Shown in pieces: positions 30,516 through 40,148 of a stretch of 64,000 nucleotides of DNA. The stretch covers positions 124,001 through 188,000 of the forward strand of contig CACYIK010000005.1 of NCBI GenBank assembly GCA_902774395.1. The letters run 5' to 3'. A program made the position numbers and the translations under genes. The DNA comes from an uncultured Bacteroidota bacterium (GTDB taxonomy: Bacteria; Bacteroidota; Bacteroidia; Bacteroidales; P3). The stretch's first letter is position 1. Each line of letters starts with the position of its first letter. The notes below the pieces were generated by a model, which was not told the DNA's origin, did no database searches, and saw only the letters and a program-made list of their open reading frames with translations.

Positions 30516-31036
30516 TACCAGTTGACAACGGATTTATTAAAGACATCTTCGCACAGGTCGGTGACGATTTCGTCCACCAGACTATTCTCTACTGCCGAGA
30601 AATCTTTTGAAGCGGGATAGTCGCGGTAGCGTGAGAACTGCTGCTCGAAGTTTGCCTCGGGGTCTATCGAGTTGGTGAAGCGCACCTTGATGGTGATGGT
30701 CAGGCGGTTCGTCGACACCTCGTCGTTGCTCGACAGGGCGGCGGCACGGGCGTCGTAACCTATGATTTGGCCCTCCACCTGCAGGTCGCCGTCGGCGGTA
30801 GTGACCGTCAGAGGTGTCTGGCTGGAGAACATCTGCCTCAGCCCCTCGGTGAGTTTCTGGCTCAGTTGGGGATTCACCGTAGAGGCGTTGTTAGGGAAGG
30901 TGGCCACCGACAGGGTCTTCGCCCCCGGCGGTATCGAGGCGCCGGTGAAAGAGTAGCCCCCGGAGCAAGCCGTCAGTATCAGGCCGCCGGCAAATGCCAG
31001 CAACTTGATATGCTTAATAATCTCTCGAGTCTTCAT
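30515..31036 (-). CDS. lptE: LPS assembly lipoprotein LptE
   Basis: A 173-residue outer-membrane lipoprotein: signal IIKHIKLLAFAGGLILTAC with lipobox LTAC, then YSFTGASIPPGAKTLSVATFPN, typical of Bacteroidetes LptE. It forms the plug of the LptD/E translocon that inserts lipopolysaccharide. The start chosen is ATG 31036, the last Met before the signal sequence; a longer frame to 31108 adds a non-signal leader. It overlaps the small gene upstream by 23 bases and the DUF2723 gene downstream by one base, so the three are coupled. Confidence 0.9.
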   Translation of the reverse strand: MKTREIIKHIKLLAFAGGLILTACSGGYSFTGASIPPGAKTLSVATFPNNASTVNPQLSQKLTEGLRQMFSSQTPLTVTTADGDLQVEGQIIGYDARAAALSSNDEVSTNRLTITIKVRFTNSIDPEANFEQQFSRYRDYPASKDFSAVENSLVDEIVTDLCEDVFNKSVVNW

Positions 31037-31184
31037 CGATACGTTGTTCGTCTTCGAGCTGCCACAGCAGAAATCCCGACTCCTGCTGGATGTAGTTGAG
31101 TACGGCAATTTTTGTTGTCAGGTCGGGGATGGCGGCCACCTCGCTGACGAGTTTGTCTATTTTGTCTTTGAATTCCAGGTTCAT
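31014..31184 (-). CDS. 56-residue protein upstream of lptE, unknown function
   Basis: A frame from ATG 31184 to TAA 31014 encodes 56 residues: NLEFKDKIDKLVSEVAAIPDL, then KIAVLNYIQQESGFLLWQLEDEQRIDEDSRDY. It is amphipathic, mostly helical in appearance, without signal peptide or cysteine. Codons use the same C/G-ending preference as neighbours. The 3' end overlaps lptE by 23 bases in another frame, which is common in compact operons. It is too short for the usual cut-off but sits exactly where an operon gene would be. Function not recognised. Confidence 0.65.
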   Translation of the reverse strand: MNLEFKDKIDKLVSEVAAIPDLTTKIAVLNYIQQESGFLLWQLEDEQRIDEDSRDY

Positions 31185-31196
31185 GATATTGTGTTA

Positions 31197-32375
31197 TTAT
31201 CCGTTTATTCTATTATAATAGTGCCACCACATCTCGGGGATTTCGTTTTCCATGGCACGCTGGTAGTCGGCATAGCTGCAGGGGATGAGGGTGTGGCGCA
31301 GGTAACGCTCGCGGCGCTCGGCGTCGTCACAGGGCACCTCCATCCACCAGCGGTCGCTTTTGAGGCTCTTGTAGAAGACAATGTCGAGGCCGTGTTCGCG
31401 CAGTTCTACGGTGAAGCGTTTGTAGCACTGCTTGTCGCGGTAGGGGAAGTCGTTCTGGCGGTAGTAGAAGCCCTCGATGAAGAACCATACGGCGTGAGCC
31501 AGCATGTGGGCTGTCTGGCCGTTGTGGTCGCGCATGGGGTTCATCTCGAAGAATCCCATGCAGGAGGTCTTGTCGCTCATGCCGGCGAAGCGCGCCAGCT
31601 GGCACACCTGCTCGCCGTAGAAGCCATGAGGCGACGGTGCTGCATTGGCGGGAGCGTCGCTCTGGCGCACGGCGCTGATGTCCACGGCCACGACGTCACT
31701 GTAGCGTATCAGCGGCTCGGCGTTCTCCATCTTCACCTGCACTTCGCCCAGACGTTTGGTGCTGAATTTCAGTTCTTCCATCAGCTGTATCATCTCCTGG
31801 CCAACGAAGTATGTCTGATAGCCCACGTTGACATAGTCAAACAGGTAGTTGGGCTGCTGCAGGATGATGTGCTGGAGGTAGTTGTTCGAGTTAATCTCTT
31901 CGCCGCCCTCGAGGTTGAAACGCGAGTCGACGGAGCAGATATTGATGACGCGGCCCAGCACCTCATAGGCTTTATAGATGGGGAATACCAGGTCGTCGCT
32001 GCCACCGAGGATTACCACCGTCATACCCTTCTCCAGCAACTGTTGCAGTGCTTCGATAAGGGCGAAGTAGGTGTCGCGTGTCTCTGCTCCGGGCATGATG
32101 TTTCCCAGGTCTGCGATGTGCATGTCGGCATGCGGCTTGGCAAGTCGGTAGAGGTAGTGGCGTATGAGGTCTGGGGCGGCGGCGCAGCCACGGTTCTCCA
32201 CCGAGGCGCGGTCTTCCTTTACACCCAGCAGCACCAGGTTCACGTCGTCAAGGTTAGGGAAGCGGCCAGGCTCCGTGTAGGCTATGATATCGTCGCCCAG
32301 CATCGGACGGAACTCCATGCTCTGGTAGTCCACTATTCCAGTGTCGATAGGTTCAAAATAAGTGCTTAGCTCCAT
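31197..32375 (-). CDS. Arginase/formimidoylglutamase-fold protein with altered metal site
   Basis: A 392-residue ureohydrolase-fold protein. The three metal motifs are recognisable but changed: GGDHS is GGSDD, DAHxD is VDSRFN, and DxDxxDP is VDISAVRQSDAPAN. The His ligands are gone. The rest (FDYVNVGYQTYFVGQE, HGFYGEQVCQLARFAG, GFFEMNP, IVFYKSLKSDRWWMEVP) matches, from memory, a Bacteroidetes family annotated as formimidoylglutamase. A normal two-manganese arginase mechanism is therefore doubtful. It begins the small-gene/lptE/DUF2723/barrel cluster, 12 bases upstream of the small gene. Confidence 0.82.
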   Translation of the reverse strand: MELSTYFEPIDTGIVDYQSMEFRPMLGDDIIAYTEPGRFPNLDDVNLVLLGVKEDRASVENRGCAAAPDLIRHYLYRLAKPHADMHIADLGNIMPGAETRDTYFALIEALQQLLEKGMTVVILGGSDDLVFPIYKAYEVLGRVINICSVDSRFNLEGGEEINSNNYLQHIILQQPNYLFDYVNVGYQTYFVGQEMIQLMEELKFSTKRLGEVQVKMENAEPLIRYSDVVAVDISAVRQSDAPANAAPSPHGFYGEQVCQLARFAGMSDKTSCMGFFEMNPMRDHNGQTAHMLAHAVWFFIEGFYYRQNDFPYRDKQCYKRFTVELREHGLDIVFYKSLKSDRWWMEVPCDDAERRERYLRHTLIPCSYADYQRAMENEIPEMWWHYYNRING

Positions 32376-32434
32376 GTTTTTGTCTTTTCTACCCTTTAGA
32401 ACGCCAAATAAGCAGTTTTATTGTATTTTTTTCG

Positions 32435-32442
32435 TATTTTTG
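32435..32442 (+). promoter_or_regulatory. Promoter -7 box almost touching the radical SAM gene start
   Basis: TATTTTTG matches TAnnTTTG and ends only four bases before the ATG, so the predicted transcript would have no or almost no leader. Confidence 0.6.
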
Positions 32443-32446
32443 CACC

Positions 32447-33409
32447 ATGTTTTACAACACCTATTCCGACTATTTCCGCAAGCGATTCGGGACGCGGGTT
32501 CAGAAGCTTTCGGTCGATGCGGGCTTCTCCTGCCCTAATCGTGACGGTCATCTTGGCACAGGGGGATGCACTTTCTGCACCAATGAGGCCTTCAATCCAT
32601 CCTACTGCCGTCGTGTATCCACCATTACCGAGCAACTTGACGAAGGCATCGCCTTCCATCGCCGCCGCTATCGCTCTGCCGCTTGCTATCTAGCCTATTT
32701 CCAAGCCTACAGCAACACTTATGCGACTCTTGATGTCCTTCGGCAGCGTTACAAAGAGGCTTTGCGTCACCCTGAGGTGGTGGGCCTTGTCATCGGCACG
32801 CGGCCTGACTGTGTAGATGACGCTGTCTTTGAACTTCTCAAAGAGCTTGCACGCGACGCCTATGTCGCCGTGGAGTTCGGCATCGAGAGTTGCTACAATC
32901 GGACCCTGCGTCTCGTCAACCGCGGTCACGACTTTGCCTGCACGCAACGTGCCATTCGTGCCGCCGCCGGATATGGCCTGCCTGTGGGAGGCCATCTTAT
33001 CCTCGGCCTTCCCGGTGAGAGTCGTGACGACATGGTCGCCGAGATTGATATGCTCAATGATCTGCCACTCACCTCTGTGAAGTTCCATCAGTTGCAGATA
33101 CTGAAGGGGACGGCCATGGAACAGCAGTATCGTGACGACGAGGCCTTCCGCTGCTTGTTGCTGCACTTTTCGCTCGACGAATACATTTCCCTAGTCTGTG
33201 ACCTTCTTGAACGTTTGCGGCCCGACATAATTGTCGAGCGTCTGGCTGGAGAGGTGCCGCCGCGCTACCAAGCCTGTCCTGAGCGCAGTTTCCGCCGTCC
33301 CGATGGTCGTCTCCTCCGCAACGAAGAGATTCCGGCCCTCGTCAATGCTGAATTGGAACGTCGCTGCTCCCGACAAGGATCGCGCTATGTGTATAGTGAG
33401 AAGGGCTGA
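32447..33409 (+). CDS. TIGR01212-family radical SAM protein (YhcC-like)
   Basis: A 320-residue radical SAM enzyme. It begins YNTYSDYFRKRFGTRVQKLSVDAGFSCPNRDGHLGTGGCTFC: the cluster Cys are in the family form CPNRDG-x5-GGCxxC (residues about 29-42). Later segments are VVGLVIGTRPDC, ESCYNRTLRLVNRGHDF and GGHLILGLPGES. The reaction of this family is not established. The ATG at 32447 fits family starts exactly, and the promoter box lies four bases upstream. No downstream gene is co-directional before the tRNAs. Confidence 0.93.
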   Translation: MFYNTYSDYFRKRFGTRVQKLSVDAGFSCPNRDGHLGTGGCTFCTNEAFNPSYCRRVSTITEQLDEGIAFHRRRYRSAACYLAYFQAYSNTYATLDVLRQRYKEALRHPEVVGLVIGTRPDCVDDAVFELLKELARDAYVAVEFGIESCYNRTLRLVNRGHDFACTQRAIRAAAGYGLPVGGHLILGLPGESRDDMVAEIDMLNDLPLTSVKFHQLQILKGTAMEQQYRDDEAFRCLLLHFSLDEYISLVCDLLERLRPDIIVERLAGEVPPRYQACPERSFRRPDGRLLRNEEIPALVNAELERRCSRQGSRYVYSEKG

Positions 33410-33543
33410 AAAATGGTAAAAAATATGATGTAAAGAAGGTTTTTATGAGCCCTATGGCGATATTTTATGTTAAAAAATGAATAATGTAAAATATTGATAT
33501 ATAGTAATTAATAGAATATTTTAAAATTTTTGTTCAAAAAAAT

Positions 33544-33574
33544 TTTGCCATATCGGAAAAAGGTTGTACTTTTG
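33544..33574 (+). promoter_or_regulatory. Promoter of the tRNA-Ala pair
   Basis: TTTG at 33544-33547 and TACTTTTG at 33567-33574, 19 bases apart, precede the first tRNA by about 33 bases. The 198-base spacer after the radical SAM gene is otherwise AT-rich without a gene. Confidence 0.8.
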
Positions 33575-33607
33575 CACCCGCTTTCAAGAGAGAAAGCATA
33601 GCAAAAT

Positions 33608-33684
<77 letters not shown>

Positions 33685-33686
33685 AG

Positions 33687-33711
33687 AGGGTCGCAACAAC
33701 GGCCCTTTTTT
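33687..33711 (+). terminator. Hairpin between the two tRNA genes
   Basis: AGGGTC (33687-33692) pairs with GGCCCT (33701-33706, one G-U pair), then a T run. Confidence 0.6.
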
Positions 33712-33721
33712 GATAAAAAGA

Positions 33722-33794
33722 GGGGTAGTAGCTCATCTGGTAGAGCATTTGGTTCGCAATCAAAAGGTAGTGGGTTCGAGTCCCATCTACTCCA
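33722..33794 (+). tRNA. tRNA-Ala (anticodon CGC)
   Basis: A 73-base cloverleaf without encoded CCA. The anticodon arm TTTGG-TTCGCAA-TCAAA gives CGC, reading GCG. The acceptor stem GGGGTAG/CTACTCC also has G3:U70. T arm GTGGG-TTCGAGT-CCCAT. Confidence 0.88.
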
Positions 33795-33800
33795 CATAAG

Positions 33801-33828
33801 GAGGTCCGGTTGACCTCTTTTTTTTTTG
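33801..33828 (+). terminator. Terminator after the tRNA-Ala pair
   Basis: GAGGTC (33801-33806) pairs with GACCTC (33812-33817), followed by eleven T residues. Confidence 0.9.
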
Positions 33829-34147
33829 TTGCCCTTTTTCTATTTTTTTACACAATCCGGTGAGTGGTGAAAAATGTGAAAAACGTGTTAATAAAAGTAG
33901 AATTTTGCATGCTGTTTTTGTTGATAAATAGCATTTTTATGCAAAAAAATTGTGTTAAAATATTTTTGTAACATTCTGTGCTTCAACTTCTCTATAATAT
34001 TTTAAGATTATTTAACACAAGTGGTAAAGTCGGATGCTTGGTGGGGTCGGAAAAAAGTAGTACTTTTGCAATTCCTTTTTGGGCGAGTTATGCCCATAAA
34101 TGAGACTGAAAAACAATAATAATAAATAAAAAAACAAGTAAAAAGAA
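33829..34147 (+). promoter_or_regulatory. AT-rich spacer and promoter of the ribosomal superoperon
   Basis: No gene is seen. TACTTTTG at 34061-34068, with a weak CTTG about 20 bases upstream, is the likely main promoter, giving a leader of about 80 bases. The stretch 33840-34020 is AT-rich without recognised structure. Confidence 0.7.
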
Positions 34148-34531
34148 ATGCCAACAATTCAGCAATTAGTTCGCAAAGGACGTCAGCAGATGGAGTACAA
34201 ATCCAAGTCTCCCGCCCTCGACAGCTGCCCTCAGCGTCGCGGAGTCTGCACCCGTGTGTACACCACCACCCCCAAGAAACCTAACTCGGCCATGCGTAAA
34301 GTGGCCCGTGTGCGTCTTACCAATGGTAAGGAAGTCAACGCCTATATCCCGGGTGAGGGTCACAACCTGCAGGAGCACTCGATCGTGATGATCCGCGGAG
34401 GCCGTGTGAAGGACCTTCCCGGTGTGCGTTATCACATCATCCGTGGTGCCCTTGATACCAGCGGAGTGGACGGTCGTCGCCAGCGTCGTTCGAAATACGG
34501 TGCCAAGCGTCCGAAACAGGCCGGCAAGTAA
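34148..34531 (+). CDS. rpsL: 30S ribosomal protein S12
   Basis: A 127-residue protein of the decoding centre and the first gene of the 18-kb ribosomal operon. Conserved [20 protein letters not shown] (carrying the Lys linked to streptomycin response) and [30 protein letters not shown] are intact. The C-terminal tail is [19 protein letters not shown], normal for the family. Directly follows the strong TACTTTTG promoter region. A 14-bp GTTGAAAGTTTAAA direct repeat (34536-34563) separates it from rpsG. Confidence 0.98.
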   Translation: MPTIQQLVRKGRQQMEYKSKSPALDSCPQRRGVCTRVYTTTPKKPNSAMRKVARVRLTNGKEVNAYIPGEGHNLQEHSIVMIRGGRVKDLPGVRYHIIRGALDTSGVDGRRQRRSKYGAKRPKQAGK

Positions 34532-34535
34532 GTCA

Positions 34536-34563
34536 GTTGAAAGTTTAAAGTTGAAAGTTTAAA
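34536..34563 (+). repeat. Two GTTGAAAGTTTAAA units between rpsL and rpsG
   Basis: Two perfect tandem 14-bp units, the only simple repeat of this kind noticed within the ribosomal operon, placed strictly between genes. Confidence 0.85.
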
Positions 34564-34576
34564 GATTTTAGCAGCA

Positions 34577-35044
34577 ATGAGAAAAGCTAAACCCAAGAAA
34601 AGAATCATCCTTCCGGATCCCAAATACAATGACATCCTGGTCACCAAGTTCGTCAACAACCTGATGATGGGTGGTAAGAAGACCATCGCCTACAAGATTT
34701 TCTATGAGGCAATCGACGTGGTCGCCGACCGTACGAAAGAGGACGGTCTCGAGGTGTGGAAGAAGGCTCTGGCCAATGTTACCCCGAGCGTCGAGGTTCG
34801 CAGCCGCCGTATCGGTGGTGCCACCTTCCAGATTCCTACCGAGATCCGTGCCGAGCGTAAGCAGAGCATCGGTATGAAGAACCTTATTGGTTTCTCGCGC
34901 AAGCGCAGTGAGAAGACCATGGCCCTGAAGCTGGCCGCCGAAATCCAGGCCGCTTACAAGGAAGAGGGTGCCGCCTTCAAGCGTAAGGAGGATATCCACC
35001 GCATGGCTGACGCCAACAAGGCCTTCTCGCACTTCAGAGTGTGA
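34577..35044 (+). CDS. rpsG: 30S ribosomal protein S7
   Basis: A 155-residue primary 16S rRNA-binding protein of the small-subunit head. The N terminus [18 protein letters not shown] and the segments [43 protein letters not shown] and [20 protein letters not shown] match the family over full length. It lies between rpsL and fusA as in the classical str operon, and by analogy could carry translational feedback. Confidence 0.98.
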   Translation: MRKAKPKKRIILPDPKYNDILVTKFVNNLMMGGKKTIAYKIFYEAIDVVADRTKEDGLEVWKKALANVTPSVEVRSRRIGGATFQIPTEIRAERKQSIGMKNLIGFSRKRSEKTMALKLAAEIQAAYKEEGAAFKRKEDIHRMADANKAFSHFRV

Positions 35045-35104
35045 TTATATTAATAATATAGGATATACATTAATATAATATAACAAACAGCAACAAGTAA
35101 CAAT

Positions 35105-37192
35105 ATGTCCGATCTCAGATACACTCGCAACATCGGTATTATGGCCCACATCGACGCCGGCAAGACGACGACGACGGAGCGCATCCTCTTCTACACCGGC
35201 AAGAACTACAAGCTCGGTGAGACTCACGAGGGTAGTGCCACCATGGACTGGATGGTGCAGGAACAGGAACGTGGCATCACCATTACCTCAGCCGCCACCA
35301 CTGTGTACTGGGAATGGCATAACAACCGCTACAAGTACAACATCATCGATACTCCGGGTCACGTGGACTTCACTGTCGAGGTGGAGCGTTCGCTGCGTGT
35401 GCTCGACGGTGCCATCGCCATCTTCTGTGCGGTGGGCGGCGTGGAGCCTCAGAGCGAGACCGTCTGGCGCCAGGCCGACAAGTATGGTGTGCCCCGCATC
35501 GCCTTCATTAACAAGATGGACCGCGCGGGTGCCGACTTCTTCTCGGTGGTGAGCCAGATCAAGGAGCGTCTTGGAGCCAACCCCATTCCCATCGAAATCC
35601 CCATCGGTCAGGAAGACCTCTACAAGGGTGTTGTCGACCTCATCGCCAACAAGGCCTTGGTGTGGGACGAGAGTTCGAACGGCCAACAGTTCATGGAAAT
35701 TCCCATGCCTGAGGACCTGAAGGATATCGCCGCCGAGTATCGCCAGAAACTCATCGAGGGTGTGGCCGAGGAGAATGAGGAGCTGATGATGAAGTTCTTC
35801 GACGATCCCAACTCCATCACAGCCGACGAGGTTATCGCCGAGATTCGCAAGGCTACCCTCTCCCGCAAGATTGTTCCCGTGATGTGCGGTTCCGCCTTTA
35901 AGAACAAAGGTGTCCAGACGTTGCTTGACGCTGTTGCTGCTTTCCTGCCCAGCCCGATGGATATGCCGGAGATTGACGGCATCAACCCCAAGACTGAGAA
36001 GGAGGAGTGCCGCAAGGTGGATGTCAAAGCCCCCTTCAGCGCCCTCGCCTTCAAGATTGCCACCGACCCCTATGTGGGACGTCTGTGCTTCTTCCGCGTC
36101 TACAGCGGCAGCCTCGAGAGTGGTTCGTATGTCTACAATGCCAACACCGGCAAGAAGGAGCGTATCTCGCGCATCATGCAGATGCACTCCAACAAGCAGA
36201 ACCCCCTTGACCGCATCGAGGCCGGCGACATCGGAGCCGCTGTCGGTTTCAAGGAGATCAAGACCGGACATACACTCTGCGATGAGCAGCACCCCATCAT
36301 CCTCGAGTCGATGAAGTTCCCCGAGCCTGTCATTAGCATCGCCGTGGAGCCTCACACTCAGGCCGACATGGACAAGATGACCAACGCCCTGATGAAGCTG
36401 GTGGAGGAAGACCCCACCTTCCGTGTGAAGACCGACGAGGTGAGCGGCCAGACCGTTATCAGCGGTATGGGCGAGCTTCATCTGGATATCATCATGGACC
36501 GTCTGCGCCGCGAGTTCGGTGTCGACGTGAATCAGGGTCGTCCCGAGGTGGCCTACAAAGAGGCCATTACCACCACGGTACAACACCACGAGGTTTACAA
36601 GAAGCAGACGGGTGGCAAGGGTAAGTTTGCCGACGTGCTCTTCGAGATTGGTCCCGCCGACGAGGGTTTCGTGGGCCTGCAGTTTGTCAACGAGGTGAAA
36701 GGTGGCAATATTCCTAAGGAGTTCATGCCCGCAATTGAGAAGGGCTTCAAGGAGGCCATGCAGAACGGTGTTCTGGCCGGTTATCCGATGGACTCGATGA
36801 AGGTGACGGTCATCGACGGCTCGTTCCACCCTGTGGACAGCGACCAGCTGAGTTTCGAGCTCTGTGCCAAGATTGGTTTCAAGGCAGCCTGCCGCAAAGC
36901 CAACCCTGTGTTGCTGGAGCCCATCATGAAACTCGAGGTGCTGACCCCCGACGCCTATGTGGGTGATGTGACTGGCGACCTCAACCGTCGCCGCGGCATG
37001 TTGGAGAACATCACCGCCAAGGTGGGTGTCCAGGCCATCCATGCCAAAGTGCCGCTGGAGCAGATGTTCGGCTATGTCACCTCGCTGCGTACCATCACTT
37101 CCGGCCGTGCCAACTCGACGATGGAGTTTTCTCATTATGCCGAGGTGAGCCGCGACCAGCAGGAAGCTATTTTGAAGAATAAAAATAATTAA
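35105..37192 (+). CDS. fusA: Elongation factor G
   Basis: A 695-residue translocation GTPase. G1 is [15 protein letters not shown] (residues 15-29), switch I includes [13 protein letters not shown]3 is DTPGHVDFT, and G4 is INKMD. Domains II-V follow, including [20 protein letters not shown] and the domain IV tip region YKEAITTT. Length is normal. It is the third gene of the str cluster. The usual downstream tuf gene is absent and rpsJ follows after 13 bases, the arrangement expected in Bacteroidetes. Confidence 0.98.
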   Translation: MSDLRYTRNIGIMAHIDAGKTTTTERILFYTGKNYKLGETHEGSATMDWMVQEQERGITITSAATTVYWEWHNNRYKYNIIDTPGHVDFTVEVERSLRVLDGAIAIFCAVGGVEPQSETVWRQADKYGVPRIAFINKMDRAGADFFSVVSQIKERLGANPIPIEIPIGQEDLYKGVVDLIANKALVWDESSNGQQFMEIPMPEDLKDIAAEYRQKLIEGVAEENEELMMKFFDDPNSITADEVIAEIRKATLSRKIVPVMCGSAFKNKGVQTLLDAVAAFLPSPMDMPEIDGINPKTEKEECRKVDVKAPFSALAFKIATDPYVGRLCFFRVYSGSLESGSYVYNANTGKKERISRIMQMHSNKQNPLDRIEAGDIGAAVGFKEIKTGHTLCDEQHPIILESMKFPEPVISIAVEPHTQADMDKMTNALMKLVEEDPTFRVKTDEVSGQTVISGMGELHLDIIMDRLRREFGVDVNQGRPEVAYKEAITTTVQHHEVYKKQTGGKGKFADVLFEIGPADEGFVGLQFVNEVKGGNIPKEFMPAIEKGFKEAMQNGVLAGYPMDSMKVTVIDGSFHPVDSDQLSFELCAKIGFKAACRKANPVLLEPIMKLEVLTPDAYVGDVTGDLNRRRGMLENITAKVGVQAIHAKVPLEQMFGYVTSLRTITSGRANSTMEFSHYAEVSRDQQEAILKNKNN

Positions 37193-37205
37193 AAAAAAAA
37201 TAACA

Positions 37206-37514
37206 ATGAGTCAAAGAATCAGAATCAAACTCAAATCTTACGACCACAACCTCGTCGACAAGTCGGCTGAGAAGATTGTGAAGACCGTTAAGATGACTGG
37301 CGCAGTGGTCAATGGTCCCATACCCCTGCCTACCAACAAAAAGATTTTCACCGTGAACCGCTCGACCTTCGTGAACAAGAAGTCGCGTGAGCAGTTCGAG
37401 CTGAACACCTACAAGCGTCTGATGGACATCGAGATCAACGATCGTACGAAGACCATCGATGCCCTGATGAAGCTCGAGCTCCCCAGCGGTGTTGAAGTCG
37501 AAATCAAAGTGTGA
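37206..37514 (+). CDS. rpsJ: 30S ribosomal protein S10
   Basis: A 102-residue protein, first of the S10 block: [43 protein letters not shown]. The long loop that enters the small-subunit head is present. S10 (NusE) also joins the antitermination complex with NusB. Fused to the str cluster only 13 bases after fusA. Length is normal. Confidence 0.98.
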   Translation: MSQRIRIKLKSYDHNLVDKSAEKIVKTVKMTGAVVNGPIPLPTNKKIFTVNRSTFVNKKSREQFELNTYKRLMDIEINDRTKTIDALMKLELPSGVEVEIKV

Positions 37515-37580
37515 ATTTAATCAGCCAATGTCGAGAGATAAGCTGAATTGTCTAACAAATTAAAGAATCCAAACTAAGAA

Positions 37581-38210
37581 ATGTCAGGATTAATTGGAAA
37601 GAAAATTGGAATGACCAGTCTTTTTGATGCCGACGGAAAGCAGATTCCGTGCACTGTTATTGAAGCTGGTCCTTGTGTTGTTACACAAGTGAGAACGATT
37701 GAGAAGGACGGCTATGAGGCCATCCAGCTCGCTTTTGGCGAGAAGAAAGAGAGCCACACGACGAAGTCCATGAAGGGCCACTTCGCCAAGGCCAACACCA
37801 CCCCGAAGCGCTACCTCGCTGAGTTCAGCCGCTTTGAGGAGGGTCACAAGAAAAAACACGGTGAGGTGCTTACCGTCGAGGTTTTCCAGGAAGGTGAATT
37901 TGTCGACGTCGTCGGTACTTCGAAAGGTAAAGGTTTCCAGGGTGTCGTCACTCGTCACGGCTTCGGTGGCGTCGGTGACAAGACCCACGGTCAGCACGAC
38001 CGTCTGCGCGCTCCCGGTTCGATTGGTGCTTCTTCGTACCCCTCGCGTATCTTCAAGGGCATGCGCATGGCCGGTCAGACTGGTAACCACCGCGTGAAGG
38101 TGCAGAACCTGCAGGTGGTGAAGATCATCGCTGAGAAAAACCTTATGCTGGTCAAGGGTTCCGTCCCCGGCCCCAAGGGTTCTATTGTCAAACTTGAAAG
38201 ATGGAGCTAA
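37581..38210 (+). CDS. rplC: 50S ribosomal protein L3
   Basis: A 209-residue protein needed to start 50S assembly. [34 protein letters not shown] opens the protein. The central loop [41 protein letters not shown], which reaches toward the peptidyl transferase centre, contains the Gln modified by PrmB in other bacteria. Normal length. Seven bases precede rplD. Confidence 0.98.
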   Translation: MSGLIGKKIGMTSLFDADGKQIPCTVIEAGPCVVTQVRTIEKDGYEAIQLAFGEKKESHTTKSMKGHFAKANTTPKRYLAEFSRFEEGHKKKHGEVLTVEVFQEGEFVDVVGTSKGKGFQGVVTRHGFGGVGDKTHGQHDRLRAPGSIGASSYPSRIFKGMRMAGQTGNHRVKVQNLQVVKIIAEKNLMLVKGSVPGPKGSIVKLERWS

Positions 38211-38216
38211 TCAGAA

Positions 38217-38849
38217 ATGGAGATTAAAGTTTATAACATCAACGGAAGCGAAACCGGGAGAACCATCAACCTGGAGGATTCTATTTTCGCCATCGAGCCC
38301 AACGACCACGCCATCTACCTTGATGTCAAGCAGTATCTGGCCGACAACCGTCAGGGCACTCACAAAGCCAAAGAGCGTAGCGAGAATGCACATAGCACCC
38401 GCAAGCTGAAACGTCAGAAAGGCACCGGCGGTGCTCGTTCGGGCGATTTGAAGAGCCCCGTCTTCGTCGGCGGTGGTACCATCTTCGGACCCAAGCCCCG
38501 TGACTATCGTTTCAAACTCAATGTCAAGGTCAAACGTCTTGCCCGCCGCAGCGCTCTGAGCTACAAAGCCAGCGAGAACAATATGACTGTTGTTGAGAAC
38601 TTCACTTTCGAAGGTCCCAAGACCAAGAAAATGATCGAGGTGCTCAATAATCTGAAATTGAATGATAAAAAGTCACTTTTTGTGCTTGAGAATCAAAATA
38701 ATTTCGTATCTTTGTCCGCTAGAAACCTTAAGAACGTGAAGGTCGTAAACGTGTCGCAGTTAAATACTTACGACATTGTTAACGCCTCCAATATTGTCGT
38801 TTGTGAGGGTTCATTGAACGAAATCAACCGTGTTCTGGCAACAAAATAA
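38217..38849 (+). CDS. rplD: 50S ribosomal protein L4
   Basis: A 210-residue protein with the extended tunnel loop [32 protein letters not shown], which lines the exit tunnel and is the usual site of macrolide-altering mutations. In E. coli L4 represses its own operon; whether it does so here cannot be seen. Bases 38707-38714 inside the gene read TATCTTTG, a possible internal promoter. Confidence 0.97.
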   Translation: MEIKVYNINGSETGRTINLEDSIFAIEPNDHAIYLDVKQYLADNRQGTHKAKERSENAHSTRKLKRQKGTGGARSGDLKSPVFVGGGTIFGPKPRDYRFKLNVKVKRLARRSALSYKASENNMTVVENFTFEGPKTKKMIEVLNNLKLNDKKSLFVLENQNNFVSLSARNLKNVKVVNVSQLNTYDIVNASNIVVCEGSLNEINRVLATK

Positions 38850-38885
38850 GGCTTGTGAGTATAACGATTTAAGAAAGTTTAACAA

Positions 38886-39239
38886 ATGATGAACATTATA
38901 GTAAAACCGCTGATTAGTGAAAAGATGACCCGCCTGACCGAGGCTGCGGCCAATCCTATCCAGACCCGCATCCAGCGCAAGAAGGGCATTGCTGTTGCTC
39001 CCGCTCACAACCGCTACGGTTTTGTTGTTGACAAACGCGCCAACAAGATTGAGATCAAGAATGCCGTCGAGCAGTTCTACAATGTGAAGGTTGTTGATGT
39101 CAACACCATGAACTACTCTGGCAAGCTGAAATCGCGCTATACGAAATCGGGCTTCCTGACTGGCCGCACGAACGCCTACAAGAAGGCCATCGTGACTTTG
39201 GCAGAAGGTGACAGCATTGATTTCTATGCCAGCATCTAA
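38886..39239 (+). CDS. rplW: 50S ribosomal protein L23
   Basis: A 117-residue exit-site protein that docks trigger factor and SRP. IVKPLISEKMTRLTE opens the family fold, which ends with VDVNTMNYSGKLKSRYTKSGFLTGRTNAYKKAIVTL. It is about 20 residues longer than E. coli L23 because of an insertion around PIQTRIQRKKGIAVAP (about 20-37). Tandem ATG codons at 38886 and 38889 leave the start ambiguous by one residue. Confidence 0.96.
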   Translation: MMNIIVKPLISEKMTRLTEAAANPIQTRIQRKKGIAVAPAHNRYGFVVDKRANKIEIKNAVEQFYNVKVVDVNTMNYSGKLKSRYTKSGFLTGRTNAYKKAIVTLAEGDSIDFYASI

Positions 39240-39303
39240 TCAGAAAAACAAGTAATAATAGTTAAGTCCACTGATAAGAGACTAATAAGAATTAAGTAAA
39301 AAA

Positions 39304-40128
39304 ATGGCTTTAAAGAAAATTAAACCTACAACCCCCGGTCAGCGCCACAAACTGGTTGTCACTAATGATGACATCACCGCTACCAAACCGGAGAAAAGCC
39401 TTGTCTACGGTATCCGCAAGAGCGGTGGCCGTAACAATCAGGGTAAGATGACCATGCGTTATATCGGCGGCGGCCACAAACAACTGTACCGCTTTGTCGA
39501 CTTCAAGCGCACGAAGGATGGTATCCCCGCCGTGGTGAAGACCATCGAGTATGACCCCAACCGCAGTTCGCGCATCGCCCTTATCTGCTATGCCGACGGT
39601 GAGAAGAGCTACATCCTCTGCCCGCAGGGCCTCAAGGTCGGTCAGACCGTGATGTCGGGTAAAGGTGTCGCCCCCGAGGTGGGAAACACCCTGTTGCTTG
39701 CTGAGATTCCTTTCGGCACGCTGATTCACAATATCGAGCTCCGTCCCGGCCAGGGTGCCAAGATGGTGCGTTCGGCCGGTGCCTATGCCCAGCTGATGTC
39801 GCGCGACGACAAGTACGCCATCATCAAGATGCCCAGCGGCGAGATGCGCATGATCCTTCAGGCCTGCCGCGCTACCGTTGGTATCGTGAGCAATCCTGAG
39901 CACAACCTGGAAGTCGGCGGTAAAGCCGGTCGCAGCCGTCACCTCGGCCGTCGTCCGCGCAACCGTGGCGTTGTCATGAACCCCGTTGACCACCCGATGG
40001 GCGGTGGTGAGGGCCGTCAGACCGGCGGACATCCCCGTTCGCGTAAGGGTATCCCGGCCAAGGGCTACAAGACTCGCGCTCCCAAGAAGCAGTCGAGCAA
40101 GTACATCGTCGAAAGAAGAAAGAAGTAA
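39304..40128 (+). CDS. rplB: 50S ribosomal protein L2
   Basis: A 274-residue protein that binds 23S rRNA and lies near the peptidyl transferase centre. Conserved elements are [22 protein letters not shown] and the C-terminal [25 protein letters not shown], which holds the essential His. Full length for the family. It lies between rplW and rpsS as in other S10 operons. Confidence 0.98.
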   Translation: MALKKIKPTTPGQRHKLVVTNDDITATKPEKSLVYGIRKSGGRNNQGKMTMRYIGGGHKQLYRFVDFKRTKDGIPAVVKTIEYDPNRSSRIALICYADGEKSYILCPQGLKVGQTVMSGKGVAPEVGNTLLLAEIPFGTLIHNIELRPGQGAKMVRSAGAYAQLMSRDDKYAIIKMPSGEMRMILQACRATVGIVSNPEHNLEVGGKAGRSRHLGRRPRNRGVVMNPVDHPMGGGEGRQTGGHPRSRKGIPAKGYKTRAPKKQSSKYIVERRKK

Positions 40129-40148
40129 CTCAGTAAAAAGAAGAAACA

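Noticed and set aside
31037-31108. Longer start for LptE
   Set aside because: The added residues precede a complete lipoprotein signal and would block its recognition; they are the overlapping small gene read in another frame.
35288-37135. 615-residue frame antisense to fusA
   Set aside because: EF-G is certain on the other strand; the antisense frame carries no domain pattern.
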